Source of the DNA: Paralithodes platypus
Lineage: Eukaryota > Arthropoda > Malacostraca > Decapoda > Lithodidae
DNA length: 64,000 nucleotides
NCBI GenBank assembly: GCA_032716605.1
Contig: CM064506.1
Location: forward strand, 2,759,871-2,823,870
Reading direction: 5' to 3'
The notes under the pieces are model-generated. The model did not search any database and was not told where the DNA came from. It worked only from the letters and a program-made list of their open reading frames with translations. This document shows, piece after piece, positions 21,375 through 33,100 of the stretch (position 1 is the first letter of the stretch; each line of letters opens with the position of its first letter). The position numbers and the translations under genes were made by a program.

Positions 21375-21649
21375 TGATCTTTCTACTTGAACAGAATGGT
21401 TGCAGAATTCATATTGCAAAAATAAATAAATAATATCAAATATATTGCAGTCTATGAAAAAGGATTATTCAAAGGAATGCCAATATCAAAGTTGCACTCA
21501 TTACTTTCTTGTATAAATAGTAGTTTATAGGGAACACTAATTTTCTTCCGAGTCATAGAACACTAATTTTGGGTGAACCTGCACCACTTACTTTTTAAAG
21601 TAAATCTTTAACAGCATGCACAGCAAGCTTATCATGCACAAGAAGCATA

Positions 21650-21987
21650 TTAAGGGGAGACAGACAATTTTTCTGGACCCCCTTCCCTAATGTTTAGCCC
21701 CACTAGTTTTGAAATTTTATGACCTTTCACCCCATTTCTTTGTCAATATTAGGACCCTTTGTACCATTTAGGAGTCAATTTTTTCCTGGCGCGAGATAGT
21801 GAGCCTGTAATTTTAGGAGGAATTGACCTTTGGCAGGGACATTTTTCTACCGAAAAATTTACAAATCTATCTTGAAGGGGGGTCTAGGGGGTGGTTTTCT
21901 AAGCTTGTTGGAAGTCTAGGGAGAAAACTAAAAAAATATATGAATAAATGAATTACTACACCAACCAAACAGCCACTGTCCCCTTAA
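21650..21987. mobile_element. F7 TTAA miniature element, intact
   Basis: Begins TTAAGGGGAGACAG and ends CACTGTCCCCTTAA: about 12 bp of inverted repeat with TTAA on both sides. The interior is colinear with the copies at 1318, 20095, 25437 and 43845. Confidence 0.88.
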
Positions 21988-22099
21988 GTAGTTAGAAGTA
22001 ATTTGATAATCATATGTAAACTAAAATGCATAAAACCTTTAACCCGGCAAGTACGGAAACACTAATAAGAGTTTTACCGCTGCGCTGCGGAACTCTTTA

Positions 22100-22610
22100 T
22101 ATAATCTATCTATCTATCTATTGCCCGACGCCGTGATCCCCGAAGGGGTGGCCAAGAATGAACCACCCCCATGCACCTCTGTCCCAAGTCAGTCGACGCC
22201 CCTCCCCCCAACCAGCACCGCCTTCGTTCATGTACTTCCTCACTCCATCCTTCCACCTCTCATTCGGTCTACCTCTCCCTCTCTGTCCCTCCACCTCGCT
22301 CTCGTACACCCTCTTAGGCATTCTCTCGCTTTCCATACGTTTCATATGGCCGAACCATCTCAAGTTGTTCCTTTTTACACTTTCCAGCATATCTACCTCC
22401 ACACCACACCTCCTTCTTACTTCCTCATTAGTCTGTCTATCCCTCCATGTAACTCCGCACGCATTCCTTAAGTAATTCATTTCCACTGCTCTCACTCTTG
22501 GTCGGAGTCTCTCAACCAACGTCCATGCTTCGCTTCCGTAAGTCAGTGTCGGGATTACCACACTGTCATGCAAGGACTTCTTCACTTCCATACTGATCAC
22601 CCTATTTCCA
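22100..22610 (-). mobile_element. RTE-like LINE 3-prime fragment with (ATAG)n tail
   Basis: The minus-strand LINE C-terminus ends at the stop near 22118 and is followed directly by (ATAG)n. It is truncated at about 22610. The last 34 bases plus tail recur alone at 24741-24803. Confidence 0.8.
22118..22600 (-). pseudogene. C-terminus of an RTE-like LINE polyprotein
   Basis: An open frame of 160 codons containing PTLTYGSEAWTL (residues 17-28), NACGVTWRDR (46-55), RRCGVEVD, NNLRWFGHMKRM and GRGRPNERWKDGV. This TYGSEAWTL...RWFGH...RGRP series is the standard tail downstream of RTE-type reverse transcriptases. The catalytic domain is absent. The opposite-strand ORFs in the same interval are shadows. 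Confidence 0.85.
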
Positions 22611-22648
22611 AGGCCTGATTTTTTGTTTTAAACCAGCCCAGCATCAAT

Positions 22649-22685
<37 letters not shown>

Positions 22686-23234
22686 TATTGCCCCTTGGCC
22701 ATGCCAAATATCACTCCTCCACATCCCCTCCTTCCCCCCTCCCCTTCAATTATCACCTATTTTCTCACTTATTCCCTTATTTCGGCGGTATATTTTCGTG
22801 CTATCAATAGCGATTCATAAGCAGGCGTTGCTTGTATGTGCTACACAGCGAATGAAAGAGAGAAAGAGAGAGAACTACACGACAGTGTCTCTCCAGACGT
22901 CGTGAGGGGTGGATGTTGGCAGGCTGGCTGGCACTCGATGTATATAACTCCCGCTCTCATTTGCCGATTTTGACCAGCCAAACGCTGTTTCCACTTGTTT
23001 TATTGTTCTAACAGTTTAATATCTTCATAATCAACGTAAAATAGGCGCATATGGATAAGTAATAATTATATTTATGGTACGATGACGATTTGAGTGAAGG
23101 AAACAGTCTAAATACCTCCGCACAGTGGCCACTACACCACCAGCGCAGCTACGAGGCTAATGGAATGTATCTTGTACAGTATACGGTTTCCTCCTGATCC
23201 TTTCCTCCTCTCAATTATTTTTTCTTTACCAGTG
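22611..23234. other. T-run and unassigned sequence
   Basis: A T-run of about 33 lies at 22651-22683. The remainder holds no recognisable gene or repeat family. The pyrimidine-rich stretch after the T-run could be a retroelement A-tail seen from the other strand. Confidence 0.4.
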
Positions 23235-23285
23235 CTATAGTCTATTCATTATAATTAGGCCAATAATATTTACCACTAACTTCTA

Positions 23286-23317
<32 letters not shown>

Positions 23318-23455
23318 TAGTTATCAAGCAAATATTTCTACCATGTACAAAGAGTTAGCCATTGATTTTGGTATGGAAACTAACAGTCCATTTACTCTAG
23401 CCCTTTTTGAGTTATAGAAAATAGAGGTCAACCTTTCTGACTTCAAAATATTGAA
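23235..23455. mobile_element. F9 palindromic element, with an internal A-run
   Basis: Starts ctatagtctattcattataa, contains tttactctagccctttttga, and carries a run of about 23 A at 23293-23317 where other copies have a short arm sequence. The right end is eroded. Confidence 0.68.
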
Positions 23456-23527
23456 TACAATACAGGTACAGTACTAACAAATATCCTTCACAAGGAAGAA
23501 CAATGCCAATCTACTGCAGCGGCAGTT

Positions 23528-23618
23528 GTCGGACCAGCAAAAACACAAACACAGACACCTAAAAACCCAAAATAATATAATAAATTGGGGTATCGGATAG
23601 TGAGGGAGACCTGTATTC
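23528..23618. repeat. fragment of the TACAGGTC-ended element
   Basis: caaacacagacacctaaaaa, gggtatcggatagtgaggga and gacctgta match the right half of 2911-3113. Confidence 0.6.
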
Positions 23619-23821
23619 CCTCTCACACTCCATCCATTGACAAATTATCAATACCTGTACCCTGGTTTGACATCCTGTCCATTTAATATACCACATACAG
23701 TATAATATTAACATTAAGGTTATTTGTAGTCAACATTCTCACACATAAGCATTTTAGTACAGTACAGTACTCTTTACCGAACATTCTATCAGGAAAGAGT
23801 ATGGCTATCTAATAAGTCCTG

Positions 23822-24250
23822 TTAACCCCTTCTGTACCACCGACGTCTTTATTATTTGTGTTCAGCTACATTTAGATGATTTTATGAAGCTTGGAAGGGA
23901 TATAGGGTAGCAAAACAGATTAATTGAGATAGTGTGTAGCCATATAATTGGTAGACACCCTTCCTAAGCTGAAATAAAATTGTCTAATAGTTGTCAAAAT
24001 ACAATGAAAAAGATGTCGCCGGTACGGTAGCACTAATAAGTCATGTCTCAGCTGTCGTTATGTTTGGCTCGCTCTGTGCTGTATTAATGTCTGTCAGATG
24101 TTGAATAGGGTGGATAAGTATACAAACATATTTGTATATCTCACTTAAAACCAATATATAAAATTTTAGATATGGCTGATTCCAATTATTGATCAAAATA
24201 AACTTGGTGCCGAGACATCACTTATTAGGCCGACTGCACAGAATGGGTGA
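23822..24250. mobile_element. F1 element whose right end holds a TA-flanked insertion
   Basis: Left end TTAACCCCTTCTGTACC. The right arm proceeds to gatgtcgccggtac, is interrupted, and resumes agaatgggtgaa, which corresponds to the terminal AGAAGGGGTTAA of F1. The interruption is the element at 24027-24238. Confidence 0.72.
24027..24238. mobile_element. TA-flanked miniature element inside F1
   Basis: Left ggtagcactaataagtcatg and right (inverse) cagtcggcctaataagtgat, with interior colinear with 8937-9147 (tcagctgtcgttatgtttgg). It lies inside the terminal repeat of F1. Confidence 0.7.
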
Positions 24251-24439
24251 ACAGTCAGCTCTATAAACATTGTATTATGTATTAGTTCTCTACCAACTAT
24301 ATCAATGACCAATATACATTATACACTACACATTAATTAATTACTTAATCTTACTCTCCGTTACTATGCATATATTCGTTACTAACACAATTTGGTCCGA
24401 TGTCTTCCGGATTAATATATTTTGCTTACGACTGACGTT

Positions 24440-24580
24440 TTGGTAGTTTTGCCATTTTTGAGCAATATATTTTAAGTGTACATTTTTTATGGAAAATCTG
24501 AAGGCCTATTTCAATTACAGGCTCGCTATCACTTGCTCAGAATTTTGTTTACACCTACATTATTTTTCTATGCGAGTGAA
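24440..24580 (-). repeat. F7 fragment, reverse orientation
   Basis: Contains gaaggcctatttcaattaca and ggctcgctatcacttgctca, the inverse of the conserved F7 centre. Its continuation may be aataatggggtgaaacttct at 24806-24823, after intervening LINE scraps. Confidence 0.5.
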
Positions 24581-24720
24581 GGAGAGAAAAGGCAAAGTTG
24601 CCTGTAACAGGTGTCTCCCCCAAAGTTGAAAGTGACCGATCCAAATTGAATATATGTTAAGAGTCAAAATGTCTGGACACATGGAGCTCGAAGCAGTTGA
24701 AGAAAGTGAGGAAATTGGTT
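24580..24720 (-). mobile_element. 3-prime end of a poly(A)-type non-LTR element
   Basis: gtgaaggagagaaaaggcaa, gtgtctcccccaaagttgaa and aatgtctggacacatggagc follow the 3-prime region of the element at 25849-27030 (gtgcctcccccatagttgaa, aatgcctggacacacagag). Confidence 0.7.
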
Positions 24721-24740
24721 CACTCGCATCTAATTATTGC

Positions 24741-24803
24741 CAAAATCTATCTATCTATCTATCTATCTATTGCCTGACGCCGTGATCCCCGAAGGGGTGG
24801 CCA
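24741..24803 (-). mobile_element. 34-bp relic of the RTE-like LINE plus its (ATAG)n tail
   Basis: (ATCT)n followed by attgcctgacgccgtgatcc and ccgaaggggtggcca equals the extreme 3-prime end of the LINE at 22100-22610 with one mismatch, then stops. It is an extremely truncated insertion. Confidence 0.78.
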
Positions 24804-24823
24804 AAATAATGGGGTGAAACTTC

Positions 24824-25183
24824 TTAAAGGTGGGGGCTCATGGGTTGTGGTAAACATGGAAAAATAATCGCCAACCTGCATATAATTATCTTGTAAAATG
24901 CAATGTCACTGAAATAATTATTAACAATGGTATAAAGGATTTTGCGGATCGTCTATACCGGGCCTGTGAAGTCATAGTGACGTCACACCAGTATCCTTAG
25001 CCTAGACTGGATGGTGGACTTACACTCCTGTGACGTCACAGGCCCGTTATATAGACGATCCACAAAATCCTTTATACCATTGTTAATAATGATTTCAGTG
25101 CCATTGCATTTTGCAAGATAATTATGTACAGCTTGGCGATTATCATTCCATGTTTATCTCAACCCATGAGCCCCCACCTTTAA
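24824..25183. mobile_element. F8 TTAA foldback element
   Basis: TTAAAGGTGGGGGCTCATGG at the left is the inverse of CCATGAGCCCCCACCTTTAA at the right. The arms (about 155 bp each) stay paired through taataattattaacaatggt, ggattttgcggatcgtctat and acgggcctgtga-type words, leaving a loop near 24990-25030. It is non-coding; as RNA or single-stranded DNA it would form a long hairpin. Confidence 0.87.
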
Positions 25184-25436
25184 AACCTCCAACCTAATAA
25201 AGTGAAACAGTGGAGGTTAAAAAAGACCACGTTCGGACCAAATAGGGTTAACATAACATAAGATACGTTAAGGCAATATTAATATAACATACTAGTGACC
25301 ATCATGCAGTACAGTATATTAATTAAAATGTAAAACTTGCAAACTAAACAAACCAAAATTGGGACAAGGACAATATAAAGTCAAATTAAATTATCAAAAT
25401 CGCTATGTTATTAAGTCAGGGTCGTCGTGTCTTGTT
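25184..25436. other. dispersed repeat segment and spacer
   Basis: 25328-25420 (aaaacttgcaaactaaacaa, accaaaattgggacaaggac) belongs to a repeat also seen at 29060, 52162 and, inverted, 43640. The rest is unassigned. Confidence 0.55.
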
Positions 25437-25805
25437 TTAAGGGGGAGATAGTTGCTGTTTCTGGACTTCTTCTCCCTCTTGTTTAACCCCATTAGTTTTC
25501 AGATTTTAAGACATTCGGACCATTAGTTTGGCGATTTTTACACCTTTTGTCCCATTTTGTTGTTAATTTCAAGATCTTTTGTGGCATTTAGGTGTCAATT
25601 TTTTCCTGCGAGCGATAGCGAGCCTGTAATTCTAAGAGGAACCAGCCTTTGACTGGGACATTTTTCTACCGAAAAATTTACAAATTTATCTTGAAAGGGG
25701 GTCTAGGTTTTTTTTTCTAAGCTTGATGGAGGTCTTAACGAGGAAACTCAAAAATATATTAATACATAAATATATAGACCAAAAATACAAGCACTATGCC
25801 CTTAA
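25437..25805. mobile_element. F7 TTAA miniature element
   Basis: Begins TTAAGGGGGAGATAG and ends CACTATGCCCTTAA. The interior is colinear with other F7 copies (gaccattagtttggcgattt, gagcgatagcgagcctgtaa, ttctaccgaaaaatttac, gcttgatggaggtct). Confidence 0.85.
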
Positions 25806-25848
25806 GAGGGTATTACATAAGAGCTTTTTATCATACTCTACAAAGCTA

Positions 25849-27030
25849 ATTTTTTTTTTTTTTTTTTTCTGTGATTGAGGGAAGCAAAAGGCATAACTGC
25901 CTATAGCGAGTGCCTCCCCCATAGTTGAAAGAGTGACAGGGCCAAAATCAAGGGACGTTCGAGCCAAAATGCCTGGACACACAGAGTTTGAAGCAATTTA
26001 AGTCATAGGAAGCGGGAAAAACTGATTCTGGGAGAGAGTTCCAGAGCTCAGCTGTTGAGTAGAAGAAAGTTTGAGAGTAACGTTTCACTCTTGGGTTGGA
26101 GAGTTGCACAGAGTAGGGGTGGGATTGAGTTGCAAGACGGGTACCACGTGCCCTACGTAAAGGAGGTGGTATGCACTGGGATAGCTCTGAGGAACACTGA
26201 TTATTATAGTAGCGATAGAATAGCGAGAGAGATGCAACATTGCGGCGGAGAGAGAGATTGCAGAGAGTTGGTGAGTGGACGGGAGTTAATGATACGAAAG
26301 GCCTTCCTTTCAACCTTGTCTAGGAGAGCTGTGTGAGAGGAACCTCCCCACACATGTGAACAATACTCAATACAAGGGCGCACTATGCCCCTGTACAGAG
26401 CAAGAAGCTGTGCAGGGGAAAAGAACCCCCTAAGGCGGTTGAGCACACCCAGCTTCTGGGAGGCTGCCTTAGTAAGACTGGTAATATGGTCCTTCCAAAT
26501 GAGAGCAGAAGAAAAAGAGACACCAAGAATATTGAGAGAAGATGAAGGGTTGATTTTTGTATTGTTGAAGAATAAGGGATAGTCCGCTGGGAGATCCTGA
26601 CGGGTAGATAGATGGAGAAATTGGGTTTTGGAATCATTAAAATTAACAAGGTTTTCTCTGCCCCAATTGGAAATAGTATTTAGATCAGAATTTAAGAGTT
26701 GTATGGCTTTATTACGTTTGTCGTTGAGGGATTGCTGGCTGGGGCGTTCTGAAAAAGTAATGGAGTAGTGTAAGGTTGAGTCGTCTGCGTATGAATGGAT
26801 GGGAATTAAGGTACAGTTAAGGAGATCATTTATAAAAATTAGAAAGAGAATAGGAGATAGGACAGTGCCCTGAGGAATACCGGAGTTTATAGGGTGAGGA
26901 AGTGAACAATGGCCGTCCACAACCGCGGCTATGGAACGGCCGGAAAGGAAGTTAGAGACAAAGGCACAGATGGAGGGATAGAAACCGAAGGAGGGTAGTT
27001 TAGAAATTAAAGATTTATGCCAGACAGTCC
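25849..27030 (-). mobile_element. poly(A)-tailed non-LTR retrotransposon fragment
   Basis: A minus-strand element from within the reverse transcriptase (5-prime truncation near 27026) to an A-tail (T-run 25850-25868 on the plus strand). It lies just downstream of the VWA gene's stop codon in the same transcriptional direction. Confidence 0.82.
25948..27000 (-). pseudogene. non-LTR reverse transcriptase, frameshifted
   Basis: The frame 26920-26204 shows SGIPQGTVLSPILFLIFIND, the catalytic YADDSTLH, NDSKTQFLHLS, LNILGVSFSS and YRGIVRPCIEYCSHVWGGSS. A shift near 26210-26310 moves to the frame 26313-25948, which carries the C-terminal AELWNSLPESVF and NCFKLCVSRHF. The frame continues upstream of the first Met (KLPSFGFYPSICAFVSNFL), so 26920 is not a true start. 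The clade is unresolved; it differs clearly from the CR1-like elements here. Related relics are at 24580, 54440 and possibly 55085. Confidence 0.82.
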
Positions 27031-27139
27031 TGCAGTGTTAGTAATTTGCTCTCCAATACAAATACAGTTAGTAATTTATTCTATTCTACAAAGCTGATTG
27101 TGTTAGTCATTTATTCTACTCACGCGACCCTCCATCTCT

Positions 27140-27367
27140 TTAAACACTTCTGTACCGGCGATGTTTTATGATTTTAATCTAGTTGTATTTGGACGATTGT
27201 GTGCAGCTTAAAAAGAATCTGTGATGGTAAAAATGGTTGATTGAGATAGTTTGAAGCCTTTTAATTGCTAGAGGCCCATTTTAAGCGGAATAAAATACAG
27301 TAGTCTAATACTGTATTAGTAGGTAGAATAAACTAAAAAAAGATGTCGCTGGTACAGAAGAGGTTAA
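27140..27367. mobile_element. F1 palindromic element next to the VWA stop codon
   Basis: TTAAACACTTCTGTACCGGC at the left, TCGCTGGTACAGAAGAGGTT then AA at the right. It starts 25 bp past the VWA stop in the gene's direction and precedes candidate AATAAA signals (minus strand 27115-27110 and 27080-27075), so it would fall in the 3-prime UTR. Confidence 0.82.
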
Positions 27368-27391
27368 CGCGTGGGATCATTCCTGTCCTAC

Positions 27392-27574
27392 CTATCGGTT
27401 TGTATCAGCGCCCTTGTATTGGTCCATGAGGGTCTGGATCTGGGTGGTGAGGTAGTCGAGGGAGGTGTGGGATATCGAGGGTCTCTTGGGTCTCTCCTGC
27501 CGCCCTGTGTGGGAAGCCGTGGCCACTTCCTGCACCACCGCACTTACTTCACCACCACTCAGCTCGTAAGATAC
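27392..27574 (-). CDS. VWA gene, exon 8 (terminal)
   Basis: 60 codons plus TAG; acceptor tgctctag. The peptide opens VSYELSGGEVSAVV, has a basic patch RQERPKRPS, then a helical SLDYLTTQIQTLMDQYK, and ends GADTNR. It is hydrophilic with no domain recognised. Confidence 0.82.
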   Translation of the reverse strand, partial: VSYELSGGEVSAVVQEVATASHTGRQERPKRPSISHTSLDYLTTQIQTLMDQYKGADTNR

Positions 27575-30101
27575 CTAGAGCAGGAAAGGGAAAGAGGTTA
27601 ATAGTCTGTCTATTATAATGTAAAACTTGCAAAAAAGCAATAAGCTTTCATGAGGTTCATACACACAAACATAAAAGTTTAAAGACTATTTCTTCCACAG
27701 AGTGTGGTTAGGCTCACATCTTATATGGCAGTATTCCAGGCGACCCTGTCATAGGTTGCCTCTATTAAGTTCTTTGTTTTTTAATCAAACCGAAGTATCT
27801 GATCCCACATCTTTCTAGGTCTACCCCTACGCACAACACCCGCAACGTTCACAGTCCGGCTTTCTTCACCCAGTTTTGATCATCCACTACCTCTGATCAT
27901 GACATTTGTTTTAGCCTATCTACAGTATATTAACTCTTAGTCCCTTGTTTGCTAAACCCTCCCTCCATCTATTGAACTTTACCTCCGCTTCCTGCACACT
28001 ATCTGCAATAAAAACTAAGTCATCTGCATATAACAACTACCATGGGAGTCCTGTTCTAAAGTCCATTGACAGAGCCTCCAGGACCAAAACAAACAGTAGT
28101 GGGCTCAGCACTGAACCTTGGTGAACTACAACTTTCACTAGGAACTCTTCAGTTTGTTTATACTTAACATAGTGATTTTGATAAATTATTTTGTCTTTAT
28201 ATTGTGTCGTCCCTGTTTTGGTTTGTTTATTTTGATAGTGTAATGGCGGAATTTCGGAGTGAGTATCCTAGGTTCGAATCCAGAGTACCACATGTATTCA
28301 TTAGTTTCATTGATTTCATTAATTAGGTTTATTTGTAAGTTAAATGGTGGGTTTGTGATAATATGAAATTATAATTAACTACCATAAGTATTAATAACAA
28401 AGTATAATACAATACATGAGGCACATACCAAGTGTAGAGCATGTGGGAAGTTGTCACCCTCGCGTTCAATAGACATGTGTTGGTTGAAGTTCCTGCGAGG
28501 CACCAGGTAGTGGGGACAACCAGGGATCTGACACGCATTACGAGCCAGCTGTAACTTTTTGTCATATCTGGAAAAAAAAATATATATATCAGACAGAATA
28601 AATACAACTATCTATCTATCTATATAATCAGGCCCAATCCCCACTTTTGTTTTTGAAGGGGGGGGGGGGGGGGGGACCTCAAGACAGAGCCAGAATAAAG
28701 ATAACACAACCGATAACAATGAACACACTAAAACAAAATACAAATTCACACATATCTATGTCATCCAGGAGAAGACCCAGAGACCAGGGTCACCAAGGTC
28801 CCTCCAGCACTCCCCATTCATACAATTAATATATAAACTGTCATGCTGACCCCACAAAACATAACAAATAATCATAACTATTTCTGGGTAAGTGAAAGCG
28901 AGTGCAATTTAAAAAAACATAGCTATGGCATGCAAGTTTTTCTACTGAAAAATGAACATATAAAGCCTGAAGGGGGTTTTGGGAGGCAATTTTTAGTTTG
29001 AAGGGGGTCTGGGAAGGCATTGCTCAAAAATGGCTGGATCGATCAAAACCCTCTATAACAAATTATAATTGTAATTAAACTTGCAAAATAAACAAACCAA
29101 ACATGAACGACAGAATATAAAGATAACAAAAACTAATCAAAATCACTGTGGAAAAAACAATTTAGAAAAATATTATTTTGGAATAAAAGAACACAAAACC
29201 ACCACATAGAATGTACATCACTATAAGAACACAAAACCACCACATAGAATGTACATCACTATAAGAACACAAAACCACCACATAGAATGTACATCACTAT
29301 AAGAACACAAAACCACCACATAGAATGTACATCACTATAAACACAAAACCACCACATAGAATGTACATCACTATAAGAACACAAAACCACCACATAGAAT
29401 GTACATCACTATAAGAACACAAAACCACCACATAGAATGTACATCACTATAAGAACACAAAACCACCACATAGAATGTACATCACTATAAGAACACAAAA
29501 CCACCACATAGAATGTACATCACTATAATTATGAGTAAGTGAATTTCGTTCCCAGTCAAATTAGTCGCACATACAGTATATGAACCTACTCTCGTCATAT
29601 TCAAGGAATTAGTCAATTTGGGAAGTTCAGGACGTTGTGGTAAATTTTGGGTGTGGTGTTCCGAGTTTGAATCCCGGGAGGACCATATGCTTTCATTAGT
29701 TTATTCAAGTACATTGGGTTTTGTAATTGATGATAGATGTTAAGAATGGGGTTACTTATAAAATAAAGAAAATCCTAATACCACCCAAGACATGTCGGCA
29801 TATATTGTTTACCTGTAGACCTTGGAGAGAGTGTCTATAGTGACGGTGATGCCCTTGGCCTGAGCTTGGTCCACTACCTGTTGAGGACTGAGGGGCATCA
29901 CTAAGGGGCGGTGGGCCTCAAGGTACACCAAACGCCAGTCACTCTCAGCTATCTTCTGCATCTGTCCGCACAAATTTAACTATAATCATACATACAGTAT
30001 ATATATATATATACACCGGTATACACAGTATATACTGTATAATACAAAAACTAAAAAAACCTATTTGTCACATATACTGTATAATTATATGTAATGTACG
30101 G

Positions 30102-30146
<45 letters not shown>

Positions 30147-33100
30147 CTGCCATATGCCATGTTTATTGAGATCTGTATTCTTACTTGTAGTATATACAGT
30201 ATACTTAGTTTGTATATATTTAGGATCAAGTTTGTATAACCTGGGGAAAGTACCTTGTTGATGCCAAAAATTTGCCATGGCACTGCCTATCATATCATCA
30301 CTATAGCTGATGGTGGCCTAGCGCTAACCGTGCCTCAACAAAACACCATGATGTCCCCCTGTAGCACTGGCACCTGCAGTATCTACAACCGCACTAGCCT
30401 TAATGTGCTACAAAAGATTCTCCTGTACATGCATAATACAAAATTCCTGGCCCAATATGAACCATAAAACTGCATAAATGAACCTACAAAATGTAAATAT
30501 TAGGGTACCCGGTACAGAATTAAGGAGAAGATTCAATTAAGTTCGGAATAGATTCAAAACCATAAGGCCACGATTTATGTCCTAGAGTGTAAATTAGGCA
30601 ATAAGGACGACAGAACGTCAAAGTCCTGTCAAAACACTGTGAGCGACAAAAACGGTATGAATGTATGTATGTATGTATGTATTTACCTATTTGTAGTTTA
30701 CAGGAATTGAGCAGCGCTCGTGTTGTCCTGTCTTAGTTACTTTATAATCAATCCATTTTACTTAGACAAGTATCGTAATGGATATTCCCAGTTCCCAGTA
30801 TTTTGGACTAACATATCATAACTTATGTTGCCCTATTTCCATATTTACTTTTATCCAACCTAGATTTGAACATGTTAATGTTCCTCGCTCTCACCACCTC
30901 CTCCTCCAAGTTGTTCCAAGTCTCTATACTCCTATATGGGAAGCTGAATTTCTTTGTGTCCTTATGACATCTGCCCTTCCTCAGCTTAAACTCGTGCCCT
31001 CTTGTCCTTCCATTATCCCTCACGAATAGATCTTCCCTATCTACTCGTTCCAAACTTTTTACTGTACTACCTTGAACATCGTTATTAAGTCGCCTCGTTC
31101 CCTTCTCTCTTTCAAGGTAGGCAGTTGTAGTGTCTTAAGTCTTTCCTCATATGTCAACTCCTTCAATCTTGGGATCATCTTCGTTGCTATCCTTTGGACT
31201 TTCTCTAATTTGTTTATATGTTTTTTCAAATGTGGTGACCATATCACTGCTGCATATTCTAATCTTGGTCTTATCAGTCATTATCAGTTTTCTTAACATT
31301 TCTTCATCCAAATAGTTAAATGCCACTCTCATATTGGTTATTATTCCATATGCTCCTCCAATGATCATGTTAATATGCTTCTCCGGGGATAGATGTCTTG
31401 TATTATCACTCCAAGGTCCTTCTCATGCCGTGTTTTGCCGATTATTTCAATTCCTAATTTGTACTCCCAGCTTGGCCTTATCTCACTTGTTCCCACTTCC
31501 AAAACATGACACTTTTCTGCATTGAAACTCATTTTCCAGGTTTGGCTCCATCTGTGCAACTCATCTAGGTCCTTTTGAAGATCCTGACAACTTTCTATAC
31601 AGGTGACATTCTTCATGATCTTAGCGTCATCCGCAAACATATTCATGACTATTCAAGTTTTCTGGCATGTCGTTTACATAAAGTAGGAACATTATCGGAC
31701 TCAACACTGATCCCTGTGGTACGGTACTCCGCTCGTCACACTCCTCCACTGTGAATATTCGTCTCGTATCGTAGTCCTCATTTCTCTCCCTATTAAAAAG
31801 TTTTCCATCCATTTTAACATCCTACCATGTACACCTCCAACAACCTGCAATTTCCACAATAACCTTTTGTGAGGCACCCTGTCAAAGGCCTTTTTCAGGT
31901 CCAGGTAAACACAGTCAACCCATCCCTCTCTCTCCTGTGTAACATCTACAACTCTTCTATAAAAGCTTAATAAATTAGATACACAAGATCTCCCTTCTCT
32001 GAATCCAAACTGGTTCTCGCTAAGCACCCCCTGTCCCTCAATGAAGTGTGTCCACTTTTTTCTTATAATTTTCTCACAAATTTTACAAACAATGCTGGTG
32101 AGGGACACCGGTCTGTAGTTAAGCGGATTTTCTCTGTCTCCTCCTTTGTAAATTGGTACGATGTTAGCTCTCTTCCATTCCACTGGCAGGTCTCCCTCAT
32201 TCAGTGAAGATTTGATGATTTCATAGATTGGTTCCACTAACTCTTCCGCACATTCTTTGAGGATCCATCCAGCCACTCCATCTGGTCCCATTGATTTCCT
32301 CACGTCCAAATCCTGCATCAATTTCAGCACTTCACTTTTTGTCACTTTCATTTCAGGCATCTGTGGTGTTCTAATTTCTCTATCAGGTTCTATAAACTCC
32401 TCCTCTTTTACAAACACTGACTGAAGCTTTTCATTCATAACTTCACACAATTCTTTATCTTTCTCATAGCTGTTTGTTCCAACTCTTAGTCTGACAATAC
32501 CTTCTTTTGTTTTTATTTTTCCATTTACAAATCTATAAAATAGTTTTGGCTCGTTTTTGCACTTCAGAACAATATTCCTTTCATATTTATATTGCTCCTC
32601 GCGTCGTATCTTTACCTATTCATTTCTTTTCTCCTTGTACTTATTCCAGTTATTTTCACTATGTCTCTTCCGTGCTATATTCCAGACTCGGTTTCTTCTA
32701 TCCTGTGCCTTACTACATCTTATATTGAACCATTCTTTACCCCTGATTGGAACCTTGGGACATATTTATGTATCCCTTCTTCATATACTTTCAAGAAAAG
32801 TCTATATTTGTCTAGAACCATTTCCAGGCTTTCTAGTTCCTTCCAATTTATACTTTGGAAATAATGTTTCAATGATTTAAAATAAGTTTTAGCATAGTTG
32901 TATCTATTTATTTTATGTCCTTCATTTCTCTCCTCATTTTTTCCCAAATCCATCTCCATTTCTAAAATCTTGTGATCACTTTTTCCCAAGGGACAACGAT
33001 AATTTATCTTTCTAACGTCATGCGGATCACTGGTGAAGACTAGGTCTAGCCTGGATGGTTCATCCATCCCTCTGATTCGTGTTTTTTCTCTAACATGTTG

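Noticed and set aside
22121..22475. Two plus-strand ORFs of more than 100 codons
   Set aside because: Both are shadows of the minus-strand RTE-like C-terminus, whose motifs are clear.
25836..27100. tctacaaagct on both sides of the retroelement as a target-site duplication
   Set aside because: The right-hand copy lies about 60 bp beyond the apparent 5-prime truncation and the flanking sequence is low-complexity, so chance is likely.
29188..29527. Regular repeats resembling a CRISPR array
   Set aside because: Units are contiguous with no spacers, the sequence is eukaryotic, and no cas genes are present. The same holds for the 49-bp array at 18894.
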